The position numbers and the translations under genes are program-made. 64,000 nucleotides of DNA from NCBI RefSeq assembly GCF_003364295.1, contig NZ_NXLO01000001.1, forward strand, positions 401,411-465,410. The letters run 5' to 3'. This DNA comes from Helicobacter sp. MIT 99-5507. GTDB lineage: Bacteria; Campylobacterota; Campylobacteria; Campylobacterales; Helicobacteraceae. Of the stretch, positions 53,688 to 63,468 are shown piece by piece (the stretch's first letter is position 1; every line of letters begins with the position of its first letter). The notes under the pieces are model-generated. The model ran no database searches and had not been told where the DNA came from. It saw only the letters and a list, made by a program, of their open reading frames with translations.

Positions 53688-54692
53688 ATGCAAAATAAAG
53701 AATTAAGGTTTATAGGTGAATGGGAAAAACAAAGCTATACTATACTTGCTATGCCACATATTGATAGTGATTGGAGTGAGTATTTAATAGAAGCACAAGA
53801 TAAAATGATTAGATTTGCAAAAGAGATTGCAAGATTTCAAAAAGTCATTATGCTTTATAAATATGAAAAAGATATAAAAAAACTAAAAAATAATAAACAG
53901 ATTCTACTAATAAATATTGCTACAAATGATACTTGGTGCAGGGATTTTTGCATGATTAGCTGCAAGAAAAATAATAAAATTGTTTTTCTTGATTTTGTAT
54001 TTAATGCGTGGGGTATGAAATATCCTGCATATCTTGATAATCAAGTATCAAGAAAACTATTTGCTACAAATATTTTCAAAAATACAAAACTAAAATCAAA
54101 GCATTTTATTTTAGAAGGTGGCAGCATTGATAGCAATGGAAATGGAATAATTTTGACTACATCAACATGTCTTTTAGAAAAAAATAGAAATAATATTAGC
54201 AAAGAAAAAATAACTAAAAAGCTAAAAAAATATTTTAATGTAAAAAAGATTCTATGGCTTGATAATGGCTATTTAAGCGGTGATGATACAGATTGTCATA
54301 TCGATAATTTAGCTAGATTTGTGGATAAAAATACTATTTGTTATCTAAAATGCTATGATGAAAATGATGAACATTTTCATGCTCTAAATAAAATGGAAAA
54401 TGAATTAAAAAAGTTAAAAAATTTAGATAATAAATCTTTTTCTCTCATACCAATTCCTATGCCAAAAGCAGTATTTTATAAAAACAAAAGACTTCCTGCT
54501 AGCTACATAAACTTTTTATTTATCAATAATGCCCTGCTTGTGCCAATATTTGATGATGAAAATGACAAGATTGCAATAAATATTTTTAAAAAAATATGTA
54601 AAGATAGAGAAATAATACCAATAGATTCTAGAATCTTTTTAAGACAAGGCGGTTCTTTGCATTGTCTAAGTATGAATGTAGCTAAAATTTGA
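53688..54692 (+). CDS. Agmatine deiminase
   Basis: 334 residues, AAGGA before the ATG. Porphyromonas-type peptidyl-arginine/agmatine deiminase fold: NDTWCRDFCMI, ILEGGSIDSNGNG, LSGDDTDCHIDNLARF, and the catalytic cysteine in RQGGSLHCLSMNV. It converts agmatine to N-carbamoylputrescine, feeding polyamine synthesis; nspC lies 1.5 kb away. Alternative: a broader guanidine deiminase. Confidence 0.87.
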   Translation: MQNKELRFIGEWEKQSYTILAMPHIDSDWSEYLIEAQDKMIRFAKEIARFQKVIMLYKYEKDIKKLKNNKQILLINIATNDTWCRDFCMISCKKNNKIVFLDFVFNAWGMKYPAYLDNQVSRKLFATNIFKNTKLKSKHFILEGGSIDSNGNGIILTTSTCLLEKNRNNISKEKITKKLKKYFNVKKILWLDNGYLSGDDTDCHIDNLARFVDKNTICYLKCYDENDEHFHALNKMENELKKLKNLDNKSFSLIPIPMPKAVFYKNKRLPASYINFLFINNALLVPIFDDENDKIAINIFKKICKDREIIPIDSRIFLRQGGSLHCLSMNVAKI

Positions 54693-54761
54693 TTTTTAAA
54701 TTAAAGTGCCATTTAATAAATTTGCAAGTAGAATCTTGCATTTATTTTTAAAGGTTTTTAT

Positions 54762-56186
54762 ATGGATTTTGAAACTATCATTGGACTAGAAGTGCATGTT
54801 CAGCTAAGTACAAAAACAAAGATTTTTTGCTCATGTGCTACAAGCTTTGGAGAAAATGCAAATACAAATGTCTGCCCTACTTGTTTGGGATTGCCCGGAG
54901 CATTACCTGTATTAAACAAAGAAGCTTTAAAAAAAGCAATTTTATTTGGAAATGCGATAAACGCACAGATTAATCAAGATTCTATATTTGCAAGAAAAAA
55001 TTATTTTTATCCAGATTTACCAAAAGCTTATCAAATAAGCCAATTTGAACGACCGATCGTAGGCAAAGGAAGTATAAATATTGAAGTTGGTGATACAAAT
55101 AAAACTATAAATATCACAAGAGCACATTTAGAAGAAGATGCCGGAAAAAATATACATCAAGACAATTATTCACAAGTTGATTTAAATCGTGCTTGCACGC
55201 CACTACTTGAAATCGTAAGTGAGCCTGATATGAGAAGTAGCAATGAAGCTATCGCATATCTTAAAAAACTCCATTCAATCGTGCGTTTTATAGAAATCTC
55301 TGATGCAAATATGCAAGAAGGGAGCTTTCGTTGTGATGCAAATGTATCAATCCGCCCAAAAGGAGATAGTAATTTTTATACAAGAGTTGAAATAAAAAAC
55401 CTAAATAGTTTTAAATTTATTCAAAAAGCTATTGATTATGAAGTAGAAAGACAAATACAAGCATGGGAAGATGGAGTATATAAAAGTGAAATAGTCCAAG
55501 AAACAAGGCTTTTTGATACACAAAAAGGCACTACAAGAAGTATGCGAAACAAAGAAGAATCTGCTGATTATCGTTATTTTAGTGACCCTGACTTATTAAG
55601 AGTGCATATCCCGCAAGACTTACTTGATAGTTGTAAAAATTTGCCAGAATTACCAGATGAAAAGCTAAATAGATTTGTAAATGAATTAAATATCAAAAAA
55701 GATGATGCAAAGATTCTCATTAGCTCGCTTGAAATGGCAAGATTTTTTGAAGATATGTTATCTTTTGGTGCAAGTATAAAAAATAGTTCATCTTGGCTTT
55801 TAGTAGAATTGCTTGGAAAACTCAAAGGTGAAGTAAATCTAAATAATTGCGGCATCACTTCGCTAGGATTGGCTACTTTAGTAAAGCGAATTGATGAGGG
55901 TAAGATAAGCGGAAAAAGTGCAAAAGAGATTCTAGATGCAATGCTAGAATCTAAAAATAATGATGTAGATCACTTTATAAAATCACTAGGTTTAGAGCAA
56001 GTAAATGATGATGGGGCAATAATAAAAGTAGTAGATGAAGTGATTAATGCAAATAGTGATAAAGTAGAAGAATACAAAAATGGTAAAGAAAAATTACTTG
56101 GATTTTTTGTAGGACAAGTATTAAAAAATCTAAAAGGTGTAAATCCAGCAAAAGTAAATGAGATTTTAAAAGAAAAATTAAAATAA
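54762..56186 (+). CDS. gatB: Aspartyl/glutamyl-tRNA amidotransferase subunit B
   Basis: 474 residues. [34 protein letters not shown] with the zinc-binding cysteines, [30 protein letters not shown] and the C-terminal tail domain ([17 protein letters not shown]) identify GatB. With GatA/GatC it amidates misacylated Glu-tRNAGln and Asp-tRNAAsn, required in epsilonproteobacteria. Confidence 0.96.
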   Translation: MDFETIIGLEVHVQLSTKTKIFCSCATSFGENANTNVCPTCLGLPGALPVLNKEALKKAILFGNAINAQINQDSIFARKNYFYPDLPKAYQISQFERPIVGKGSINIEVGDTNKTINITRAHLEEDAGKNIHQDNYSQVDLNRACTPLLEIVSEPDMRSSNEAIAYLKKLHSIVRFIEISDANMQEGSFRCDANVSIRPKGDSNFYTRVEIKNLNSFKFIQKAIDYEVERQIQAWEDGVYKSEIVQETRLFDTQKGTTRSMRNKEESADYRYFSDPDLLRVHIPQDLLDSCKNLPELPDEKLNRFVNELNIKKDDAKILISSLEMARFFEDMLSFGASIKNSSSWLLVELLGKLKGEVNLNNCGITSLGLATLVKRIDEGKISGKSAKEILDAMLESKNNDVDHFIKSLGLEQVNDDGAIIKVVDEVINANSDKVEEYKNGKEKLLGFFVGQVLKNLKGVNPAKVNEILKEKLK

Positions 56187-56233
56187 AAAAATCAAATACT
56201 AAGGTTGCATAAAAGTAGAATCTATTTCAGATT

Positions 56234-57451
56234 CTACCCATTTCTATATTTATAATCATCATAGCCAAACTCACGCACAATTTCAAAATCTCCATTTTCT
56301 TTTAAGATAGCCAAATCTGGAAGTGGGATTCCATTAAAAGTATTATTTTTTACGATTGTATAGTGAATCATATCCTCTATAATGATTTTATCGCCGATTT
56401 TTAGCTCTTTATCAAATTCATAATCACCTATTACATCACCAGCAAGGCAGCTTGGTGCTCCAAGTCTATATGAAAAATCATTATCAATAGATTCTAAATT
56501 GATTATTTTTGCACCGCGAATTTGTGGTATATATGGCATTTCAAGACAATCTGGCATATGAGCTGCTGCACTTAGATTTGTAATTGCAATTTTATATTTA
56601 TTTGTGATAATATCTCTTACTTCTCCTACTAAGCTTCCAGTTTGCCAACCTACAGCTTCACCTGGCTCTAAATATACATCTATACCCCCAAATTCATCTC
56701 TAAAATCATTGATGATTTTAATCAATAAATCTATATCATAATCATTTCTTGTGATATGATGTCCGCCACCAAAATTTACCCATTTCATATCTTTTATATA
56801 TTCTCCAAAATGCTTTTTAAAATGGATTAATGTTCTTTGCAGTGCATCACTATTTTGCTCACAATGAGTATGAAAATGAATTCCACTAACTTTTGATAAC
56901 AAATGCAATCCTTTTTTAAATTCGCTAGGAATCATTCCAAGCCTAGAGCCATCTATACAAGGATTATAAATTGCAGGGCTTACTTCAGAATAAAGTGGAT
57001 TCACTCTAAGCCCTATATCGATATCATATCCATTTAATAATGGATAAAACATCTCTAATTGATTGATAGAATTAAAAATAATATGATTTGAAATAGGAAG
57101 CAATTCTAAAATCTCTTTTTTACTAAATGCAGGTGAAAATACTGCGATTTGAGAATCTTTATTATATTTTTTAAATTCTTCAAATCCAAGTCTTGCCTCA
57201 TAGATTCCGCTTGCTGTAATGCCACTTAAATATTTTGAAACCAAATCAAAACTACTCCAAAATGCAAAACCCTTTAATGCAAGTAAAATCTTTGCACCAG
57301 TATTTTTTTGAACATAATCTAAAATCTCTAAGTTGTATCTTAGTTTTGAGATTTCTAGCACATAAGTTGGTTTTGTTATTTTGTGTAGTATTTTTTCTAT
57401 TTGTGAATTTGGTGGAGATGATTTTATATATTGCAATGTTTTATCTTTCAT
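56234..57451 (-). CDS. nspC: Carboxynorspermidine decarboxylase
   Basis: 405 residues, PLP-dependent. The Schiff-base lysine is in ILLALKGFAFW near residue 59; HFHTHCEQNSDALQR, WVNFGGGHHITR and VYLEPGEAVGWQTG are characteristic of NspC. It produces spermidine from carboxyspermidine (or norspermidine from carboxynorspermidine), the route used by Campylobacter and relatives instead of SpeE. Agmatine deiminase nearby supplies putrescine upstream in the pathway. Confidence 0.93.
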   Translation of the reverse strand: MKDKTLQYIKSSPPNSQIEKILHKITKPTYVLEISKLRYNLEILDYVQKNTGAKILLALKGFAFWSSFDLVSKYLSGITASGIYEARLGFEEFKKYNKDSQIAVFSPAFSKKEILELLPISNHIIFNSINQLEMFYPLLNGYDIDIGLRVNPLYSEVSPAIYNPCIDGSRLGMIPSEFKKGLHLLSKVSGIHFHTHCEQNSDALQRTLIHFKKHFGEYIKDMKWVNFGGGHHITRNDYDIDLLIKIINDFRDEFGGIDVYLEPGEAVGWQTGSLVGEVRDIITNKYKIAITNLSAAAHMPDCLEMPYIPQIRGAKIINLESIDNDFSYRLGAPSCLAGDVIGDYEFDKELKIGDKIIIEDMIHYTIVKNNTFNGIPLPDLAILKENGDFEIVREFGYDDYKYRNG

Positions 57452-57527
57452 TTAAAAATCCCATAATTAATCTTAAATTGTTATAATACACGCTTTTAAC
57501 TTTAGATTTTGGATAAATAAGAAATAA

Positions 57528-58034
57528 ATGAAAATAATAATATATTTAATAATATTTGCAATGCAGCTCTTTGCAGATACAAAAATAAATGAAAATGATA
57601 TAAATGGTATATGGGAAATACCAGAGGAAATAGAGGGGTTTGCATCAATTGGTGAGATTTTTACACAAGATAAAATTGCGCATGCATACGCATTTGCATA
57701 TGCTAAAAAAGCAGGTGACAAGCTAGTTCCTAGAATCTTAGATGATGAAAATAAAAATGCAAACAATCTAAAAGGCAAAATATTTCTATCAAATTTAGAA
57801 TTTAATGGAAAAAAATGGGTAAATGGCAGAATCTACAATCCAAATAATGGTGGTGTTTATTATGCTGAAGCACATTTATCGCAGGATAAAAATACACTTT
57901 TTATAAAAACTAGCATTGATAGTTTTGGTATTATTGGCATTACTCTAAAATGGTATAGAATCCAAGATACAAAATATACACCGCTAAATCACGATGAAGT
58001 AATAATGATAGATGAACTAAAGGAAAATAAATGA
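57528..58034 (+). CDS. DUF2147-family periplasmic protein
   Basis: 168 residues with signal peptide MKIIIYLIIFAMQLFA. The mature part resembles DUF2147: INGIWEIPEE, a central GRIYNPNNGGVYYAEAHLSQD, and LKWYRIQDT at the end, a small beta-rich lipocalin-like domain. Function unknown. It overlaps the YciI gene as ATGA, the first of three coupled genes. Confidence 0.75.
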   Translation: MKIIIYLIIFAMQLFADTKINENDINGIWEIPEEIEGFASIGEIFTQDKIAHAYAFAYAKKAGDKLVPRILDDENKNANNLKGKIFLSNLEFNGKKWVNGRIYNPNNGGVYYAEAHLSQDKNTLFIKTSIDSFGIIGITLKWYRIQDTKYTPLNHDEVIMIDELKENK

Positions 58035-58342
58035 ATAAACTTTTTTTGATAAAAATAACATACATCAAGCCTATAGAAATAGTAGAAAAAATACGTCCTA
58101 TGCATAGAGATTATCTAAAAGAAGGATACAAAAATAAATTGCTTTTATTAAGTGGTCCGCACAAAGAATATAATAACAAGCTTGGTGGAATTATCATTGG
58201 TAAATTTAAAGATATGGCACAAGCAGATAATTTTGCAAAAAATGATCCTTTTTATCTAAATCAAACTGCAACATATGAGATTATTGAGTTTGAAGCAGTG
58301 CTTTTTGATAATACATTAGAAAAACTATTTTGCAATGAATAA
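58031..58342 (+). CDS. YciI-like protein
   Basis: 103 residues: FLIKITYIKPIEIVEKIRPMHRDYLKEGYK with the conserved His in RPMH(R), LLLSGPH, and NDPFYLNQTATYEIIEF. YCII domains are ferredoxin-like small proteins often fused to or adjacent to enzymes; some have hydrolase-like activity. It overlaps genes on both sides (4 bp and 8 bp). Confidence 0.8.
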   Translation: MNKLFLIKITYIKPIEIVEKIRPMHRDYLKEGYKNKLLLLSGPHKEYNNKLGGIIIGKFKDMAQADNFAKNDPFYLNQTATYEIIEFEAVLFDNTLEKLFCNE

Positions 58343-59522
58343 ACAAAAATTAGTAGATACAAGATTTTTTTATTTTATATTACTTTGTATATCTGCTATG
58401 ACAGCACTTGGAAGTATTGTGATAGCACCATCATTGCCATATTTAGAAAAACATTTTAATAATGTAGCAAATATCGCTTATTTATCAAAATTAGTTTTGA
58501 CAATACCAGCAATATTTATCGTCTTTTTCTCACCAATTAGTGGATATTTATTTGATAAATATAAACGATTAAATCTTTTATATCCAGCAATGCTTATTTG
58601 GGGAATTAGCGGAGTTAGCGGATTTTTCTTAGATAATATTTATTATATTTTAATATCTAGGGCTATATTTGGTATAGCAAATGCATTTGTGATGACTGGA
58701 GCTAGCGCATTAATAGCAGATTATTATACAGGCACAAAAAGAGAAAAAGCACTAATAGCTAAGAGTTTAGGTTATGCATTTATTAGTGCTATATGCGTAA
58801 TTTTGGGAGGATTTTTAGCAAAAATATCTTGGAGATATCCATTTTTGATATATGGCATTGCATTTGTGATTTTTCTTTTTGCAATTTTTTTATTATTTGA
58901 GCCTAAAAAAAGCGATATGATAAATAAAAATATAAAAGATATAAATTTTAATTTTTTTACATTTTTGCCAATTTATACATTTAGTTTTTTAGGGATAGCA
59001 TTATTTTACATAGCACCTACACAAGTGCCATTTGTAATAACAAATATATTACAAAAAAGTGGAGATTTTATAGGTTATGGCTTAGCACTTATTTTTATAT
59101 GTAGTGCTAGCGTATCTATTTTTTATACAAAAATTAGACAAGTCTTAAGCCTATATTCTATGTATAGCCTATGTTTTGGTGCTATTGGCATTGGACTATG
59201 TATCATAAAAATATTTCAATCATATCCTATGACATTAATTGCACTTAGTGCTATTGGATTTGGACTTGGAATCCTTCTTATAACAAATTCAATTTGGCTT
59301 TTCTCGCTAACAAATCAACATAATAGAGCAAAAGCATATGGATTCTTGGTGAGTTCAGTTTTTATTGCTCAATTTTCCTCACCACTTCTTACACAACCTA
59401 TTGTTGGAAAATTTGGGCTTTTAAATATGTTTTTAGTTTTTGGGTTAATCTCATTTTTCATAGCTACTATGTTTTTAATAAAATCATTTATAAAAAATAA
59501 AAGGCAAAACCCTGTAAAATAA
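58335..59522 (+). CDS. MFS transporter (drug efflux type)
   Basis: 395 residues, 12 predicted membrane helices. LGSIVIAPSLPYLEKHFN and GYLFDKYKRLNLLYPAM (MFS motif A region) and ARAIFGIANAFVMTGASALIADYY-type helix 4-5 segment (here SRAIFGIANAFVMTGASA) fit the DHA1 (Bcr/CflA) group. It probably exports small molecules with proton exchange; the substrate is unknown. Translation is coupled to the YciI gene by an 8-bp overlap. Confidence 0.87.
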   Translation: MNKQKLVDTRFFYFILLCISAMTALGSIVIAPSLPYLEKHFNNVANIAYLSKLVLTIPAIFIVFFSPISGYLFDKYKRLNLLYPAMLIWGISGVSGFFLDNIYYILISRAIFGIANAFVMTGASALIADYYTGTKREKALIAKSLGYAFISAICVILGGFLAKISWRYPFLIYGIAFVIFLFAIFLLFEPKKSDMINKNIKDINFNFFTFLPIYTFSFLGIALFYIAPTQVPFVITNILQKSGDFIGYGLALIFICSASVSIFYTKIRQVLSLYSMYSLCFGAIGIGLCIIKIFQSYPMTLIALSAIGFGLGILLITNSIWLFSLTNQHNRAKAYGFLVSSVFIAQFSSPLLTQPIVGKFGLLNMFLVFGLISFFIATMFLIKSFIKNKRQNPVK

Positions 59523-59550
59523 CAAAATCAAAAAAAATAAAAGGGTAAAA

Positions 59551-60048
59551 ATGGAATTTATAAGCATTATTATGGGAAGTAAAAGCGATTGGAATATTAT
59601 GCAAGAATGTGTAGATGTGCTAAAAAAATTTGACTGCGCATTTGAAGTAACAATAAGCTCTGCACACAGAAGCCCCCAAAGAACAAAAGAATATATCAAT
59701 GAGGCACAAAATAGAGGAGCTTGTGTATTTATTGCTGCTGCTGGTATGGCTGCACACCTTGCAGGAAGTATAGCAGCTATTACTACAAAGCCAGTAATTG
59801 GAGTGCCACTAGATTCTAGCTCGCTAAATGGATTGGATTCGCTTTTATCAACCGCACAAATGCCAAGTGGAATCCCTGTTGCAACAATGGCTATTGGTAA
59901 AAGTGGAGCGATAAATGCGGCGTATTTGGCTATGCAAATTCTTGCTTTGAGCAATGCTGAACTTAATGGAAAACTAATAGAAGATAGAGTAATTAAAAGT
60001 AAAAAAGTTGAGTTAGATTCAAATGAGATAGAAATTAGGATTGTATAA
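59551..60048 (+). CDS. purE: N5-carboxyaminoimidazole ribonucleotide mutase
   Basis: 165 residues. IIMGSKSDWNIMQEC, SSAHRSPQRTKEY, FIAAAGMAAHLAGSIAA and TKPVIGVPLDS are the class I PurE motifs. It acts in de novo purine synthesis, which ends in GMP through GuaA in this window. The following gene starts 1 base after its stop. Confidence 0.96.
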   Translation: MEFISIIMGSKSDWNIMQECVDVLKKFDCAFEVTISSAHRSPQRTKEYINEAQNRGACVFIAAAGMAAHLAGSIAAITTKPVIGVPLDSSSLNGLDSLLSTAQMPSGIPVATMAIGKSGAINAAYLAMQILALSNAELNGKLIEDRVIKSKKVELDSNEIEIRIV

Positions 60049-60513
60049 ATGAAAGAAAACTGGATTAGATTTGAAGAATTTCTAAATATCACAGGACTTA
60101 ATGCAGAACAAGCAAAAAAAATGATTACAAGCAATCAAATAAATGCTAAATACATCAATGATGCTTTGTATGTTGATAGCATTAGTGGCACAAATGCACT
60201 CATAAAAACTACACAAAATACGCTTGTAGCAAAAAGCTTGGATTCTGATTTTGTAGAACAAAGCATTGGAACTATATTAAATTTGCATGAAAAAGTCGTA
60301 GAAGCAAAAAATGAAACGATTCTAGCGATAAAAAATGAAAATCAATTTCTAAAAGATTCTCTACTTAGTGCAAAAGAAGCCCAAATGGATGATAAAAAGA
60401 TGATTGAGAATCTCCGCATAGAATTAGAGCAAAAAAAACAAGAATTAGAATCTATAAACAGAAAATACAAGCTTATGTGGGGTAAAACACTAAATAAAAC
60501 TAATAATATCTAA
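60049..60513 (+). CDS. DUF3972 protein
   Basis: 154 residues. The N-terminus WIRFEEFLNITGLNAEQAKKM and VDSISGTNALI resemble DUF3972, confined to epsilonproteobacteria; the C-terminal half is a coiled coil (EAKNETILAIKNENQFLKDS). No enzyme motif. It abuts purE and precedes the DUF89 gene. Function unknown. Confidence 0.75.
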   Translation: MKENWIRFEEFLNITGLNAEQAKKMITSNQINAKYINDALYVDSISGTNALIKTTQNTLVAKSLDSDFVEQSIGTILNLHEKVVEAKNETILAIKNENQFLKDSLLSAKEAQMDDKKMIENLRIELEQKKQELESINRKYKLMWGKTLNKTNNI

Positions 60514-60522
60514 GGATTTTTT

Positions 60523-61347
60523 TTGAATCTAAAAAATGAATGCAAAATATGCCTATATCATCAAATTAAACGTTTTTTAAATGGTAAAAATGAAGAAATA
60601 CTAGATGTAATAAAAAATAAAATTGAAAAGTTAGATACAAATTTACCCCCACCACAAGCTGCTATAAAGATATATGAAATCCTAGCTAAGAATCTAAAAT
60701 GTGATGATCCATACAAACAAATAAAACAAGATTCTATTAATCTTGCAAAAATAATTAGCAAAACCCTAAGAGCAAATACCCTATCTCAAGCACTCAAAGC
60801 CTCTGTAATTGGAAATGCTATTGATTATGGTTCGCAAAATAGCGAAGATATTCAATATGCCTTACAAAAAACAATGAATGAAGAATTTGCAATCAATGAT
60901 ATTGATAAATTTAAAAATGCCCTACTCCGAGCAAAAAATATACTTTTTATCGCAGATAATGCTGGTGAAAATTATTTTGATGAAATATTGCTTAGATTTA
61001 TAAAACAACATTATGACATAACAATCACCTATGCCGTGCGAGGAAAACCAATCATAAATGATTTAACGCTAAATGATATAAAAGAGCATAAAAGTTTATT
61101 TGAAATATGCAATGTAATAGATAGCGGTGTGCCATCTCCGGGTTTTATATATGATTTTGCAAATGACGAAGCAAAAAAATATTTTGACAATGCATCAATC
61201 ATATTTGCAAAAGGTATGGGGAATTTTGAATGTTTAGAATCTATAAAAGACAAAAGATTGTTTTTATTGTTCAAAATAAAATGTAGCGTAGTTAGCGAAT
61301 TTACAGGACAGATTCAAAATAAATTAATTTTTCTAAATAATTATTAG
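60523..61347 (+). CDS. DUF89/ARMT1-type metal-dependent phosphatase
   Basis: 274 residues from TTG 60523, supported by AAGGA at 60512-60516; no ATG in frame nearby. ECKICLYHQIKRFL at the N-terminus (CxxC), FIADNAGENYFDEIL, AVRGKPIINDLT, DSGVPSPGF and IFAKGMGNFECL are the DUF89 family signature. Members are metal-dependent damage-control phosphatases acting on sugar phosphates and related metabolites. The N-terminal cysteines could bind metal. Confidence 0.88.
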   Translation: MNLKNECKICLYHQIKRFLNGKNEEILDVIKNKIEKLDTNLPPPQAAIKIYEILAKNLKCDDPYKQIKQDSINLAKIISKTLRANTLSQALKASVIGNAIDYGSQNSEDIQYALQKTMNEEFAINDIDKFKNALLRAKNILFIADNAGENYFDEILLRFIKQHYDITITYAVRGKPIINDLTLNDIKEHKSLFEICNVIDSGVPSPGFIYDFANDEAKKYFDNASIIFAKGMGNFECLESIKDKRLFLLFKIKCSVVSEFTGQIQNKLIFLNNY

Positions 61348-61364
61348 CTTTTAAGAATAGATTC

Positions 61365-61374
61365 AAAAAAAAAA
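61365..61374 (+). repeat. A10 tract upstream of pilin copy 2
   Basis: The same position as at copies 1 and 3: 21 bases before TACTCT (61396-61401). Confidence 0.6.
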
Positions 61375-61441
61375 TGTTTAAATTCTATTTACTTTTACTC
61401 TACTGGAGTTAAAAGAAATTGTTATTAAGAAGGAGTTTGGA

Positions 61442-61993
61442 ATGAAAAGAAGTGGATTTAGTATGATTGAGTTGGTTTTCGTTATCGTTATACTAGGGGT
61501 TTTAGCAGCAGTTGCTGTGCCTAGATTTGTAACAACAAGGACAGATGCACAAGTGGCAATGGCAAGAAGTGATATTGCTTCTGTATTAAAAGCAATCCCT
61601 GCAAGAGTATTTGCAGAAAATATTGACCCTACAGCATCAACTCCTACTGGATTTAGTTCATGGGGTGATTGGATGATAGATACAGGAGGATTAGATAGAG
61701 GTAGATGGAAAGCCGGAACAGGTGGTGGTGGAGCAAAGGGTCCTGGAATCGAACCACTTGGTAATGTTGTAACACAAAGTGGAAGCAATCAAACTGGTGG
61801 ATGTGGACATATTATTCAGTTAGATACAACTACAGGAAATCTAATTTTTGATCCAAACCAAATAAGCGGTGTAAATGGCGGTCCAAATAGCGGTGGAAAT
61901 AGTGGAACATTCTGCAAAGCACTAAAAGAATCTTATCCAAGTGGTTCAAATAGAATCATCCCACTTGCTACAACTGGAGCTGTAAAATTCTAA
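61442..61993 (+). CDS. Pilin/pseudopilin-like protein, copy 2
   Basis: 183 residues. Same prepilin N-terminus and C-terminus as copy 1; residues about 83-150 differ (GGGGAKGPGIEPLGNVV, GGCGHIIQLD, NQISGVNGGPNSGGNSG). AAGGAG precedes the ATG. The nucleotide sequence is identical to copy 1 over long stretches of the conserved part but differs at synonymous sites elsewhere, as expected for gene conversion between paralogues. Confidence 0.85.
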   Translation: MKRSGFSMIELVFVIVILGVLAAVAVPRFVTTRTDAQVAMARSDIASVLKAIPARVFAENIDPTASTPTGFSSWGDWMIDTGGLDRGRWKAGTGGGGAKGPGIEPLGNVVTQSGSNQTGGCGHIIQLDTTTGNLIFDPNQISGVNGGPNSGGNSGTFCKALKESYPSGSNRIIPLATTGAVKF

Positions 61994-62004
61994 ATATTCT
62001 TAAA

Positions 62005-62028
62005 AGATTCTAGCTTAAGCTAGAATCT
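62005..62028. terminator. Perfect 24-base palindrome after pilin copy 2
   Basis: AGATTCTAGCTT followed by its exact complement AAGCTAGAATCT; lies between convergent genes and ends in A/T-rich DNA. A bidirectional terminator is likely. Confidence 0.65.
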
Positions 62029-62033
62029 AAAAA

Positions 62034-63246
62034 CTACTTAGATTCTAACATTGTTAAAAACATCTTATAACTTCCCCAAGATTCTACAATTTGTGGGCAT
62101 TTTTCTTTTAGATGTATAATTTGTTTTTCAATAACTTCTGCTAAATCATATGCTACCTTAGGGTGTGCCTCCAAAGTTGAAATAAATACTTCTAAAGTAA
62201 CTTTATTATCAATATATAATTTAGTTTTATCATATATCATTTTTATTTGAGAATCTATAATCTTAAAAAGCTCACTATACAATGTATCAGGGAAGTGCTT
62301 TGAGGTCGTAGATATATAAAATTTATTATTTGGAAAAAGGTGATGGGTGTAGTCTTTTTTGATATACAAACATTTATCTTTAGCATGATAAAGTGGAAAC
62401 GCATCACTTGAACTAAAATGCCCCTCAAAAACACTTACAAAAATTTTATGTCCATTTATTGTAAGCGTTATAGGCATAACTCGCGTTAGCCAGTCATTAA
62501 CGCGTATATTAAAATCTTGATTTTTTGGGAGGGAAAACCCAAGAAAAGAGGCTACTTTCTCCATACCACCCAAAGCAGATTCTCCTACTAACTCTTTCAT
62601 ATCGATATAGAGTATTTCTTTTACAAATGGCTCAATTTGTTTATAATTAGCATAAAAACCAATCGTTGTTGCATAGGGCACTGCTCCACTTGTTCTTAAT
62701 GCTTGTAAGTGTGTAAGAATATACTCTGATGTATTTTGACATTTTGTATTATAATTTAAAGCAGAGATAAGTATATCTATAGGATCTCGCACAAGGCAAA
62801 TAGTTGGCACTTTATGTGAAAGGTGAGTTTTTATCCATTGTGGTTTTTTAGGAGTAGCACCATCAAGCGTAATGCCCCAAGCAGCATAATCACTATTAAG
62901 CAATAATTCAGCTTTAAGAGCTAGTGAAAAGTCATTTGCTACTTCATCACGCAAAACATGCATACTAATAGGTAATACCCCCCCCCATATCAGCATTATA
63001 AGCAATATTATTTGTCTGTAAATTTTTTATACGCAAAAGCGAGATAAAATAAAGCAATGAGTGAAATCCAGCTCCATGCGTCCCAAGTGTAATAAATGAG
63101 TATGTTTTAGGAATATATAATTTATATACTCGTGAAATTAATGTAAGAAATAATTTTATATAAATCTTTGTAAGAAAAAAATTTAATCCATAACAATTGA
63201 TAAAATCCTTGCATTTTTCATATTTGCTTTGTATAAAAGATAACAT
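62034..63246 (-). CDS. DUF2972 sulfotransferase-like protein, phase-variable and out of frame here
   Basis: Two frames form one gene. The first (63246 down to 62965) begins MLSFIQSKYEKCKDF and carries FITLGTHGAGFHSLLYF, a phosphosulfate-binding-like loop. The second (to 62034) has PTICLVRDPIDILISALNYN, the second nucleotide-binding element, and a large C-terminal part. The join is a G9 tract on the coding strand; G8 or G11 would give DMGGVLPISMHVLRDEV. DUF2972 proteins belong to surface-polysaccharide loci of Campylobacter and Helicobacter and resemble sulfotransferases. As sequenced it is OFF. Confidence 0.8.
62978..62986 (-). repeat. Phase-variable G9 tract (C9 on the + strand; OFF)
   Basis: Separates the two halves of the DUF2972 gene; G8 or G11 restores a full frame. 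Confidence 0.9.
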
Positions 63247-63394
63247 ATACCTTCCTTTGATTTGGAGTAAAAGAATGAAAAAATAAAATTATAATATTAG
63301 ATACTTTAGCATTATCTATTTTTACTCTAAAAAACCTAGAATCTAAATTTTTCTATTTTATTACTCTTTTAATAAGCTTTTTAAGGAAGTATTC

Positions 63395-63405
63395 AAAAAA
63401 AAAAA
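63395..63405 (+). repeat. A11 tract upstream of pilin copy 3
   Basis: One base longer than at copies 1 and 2, with the same 21-base distance to TATCCT (63427-63432). Confidence 0.6.
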
Positions 63406-63468
63406 TGTTTAAATTTCATTAACTTTTATCCTAAATGGATTTAAGGAATTTATTATTGGAGAAAGAAA

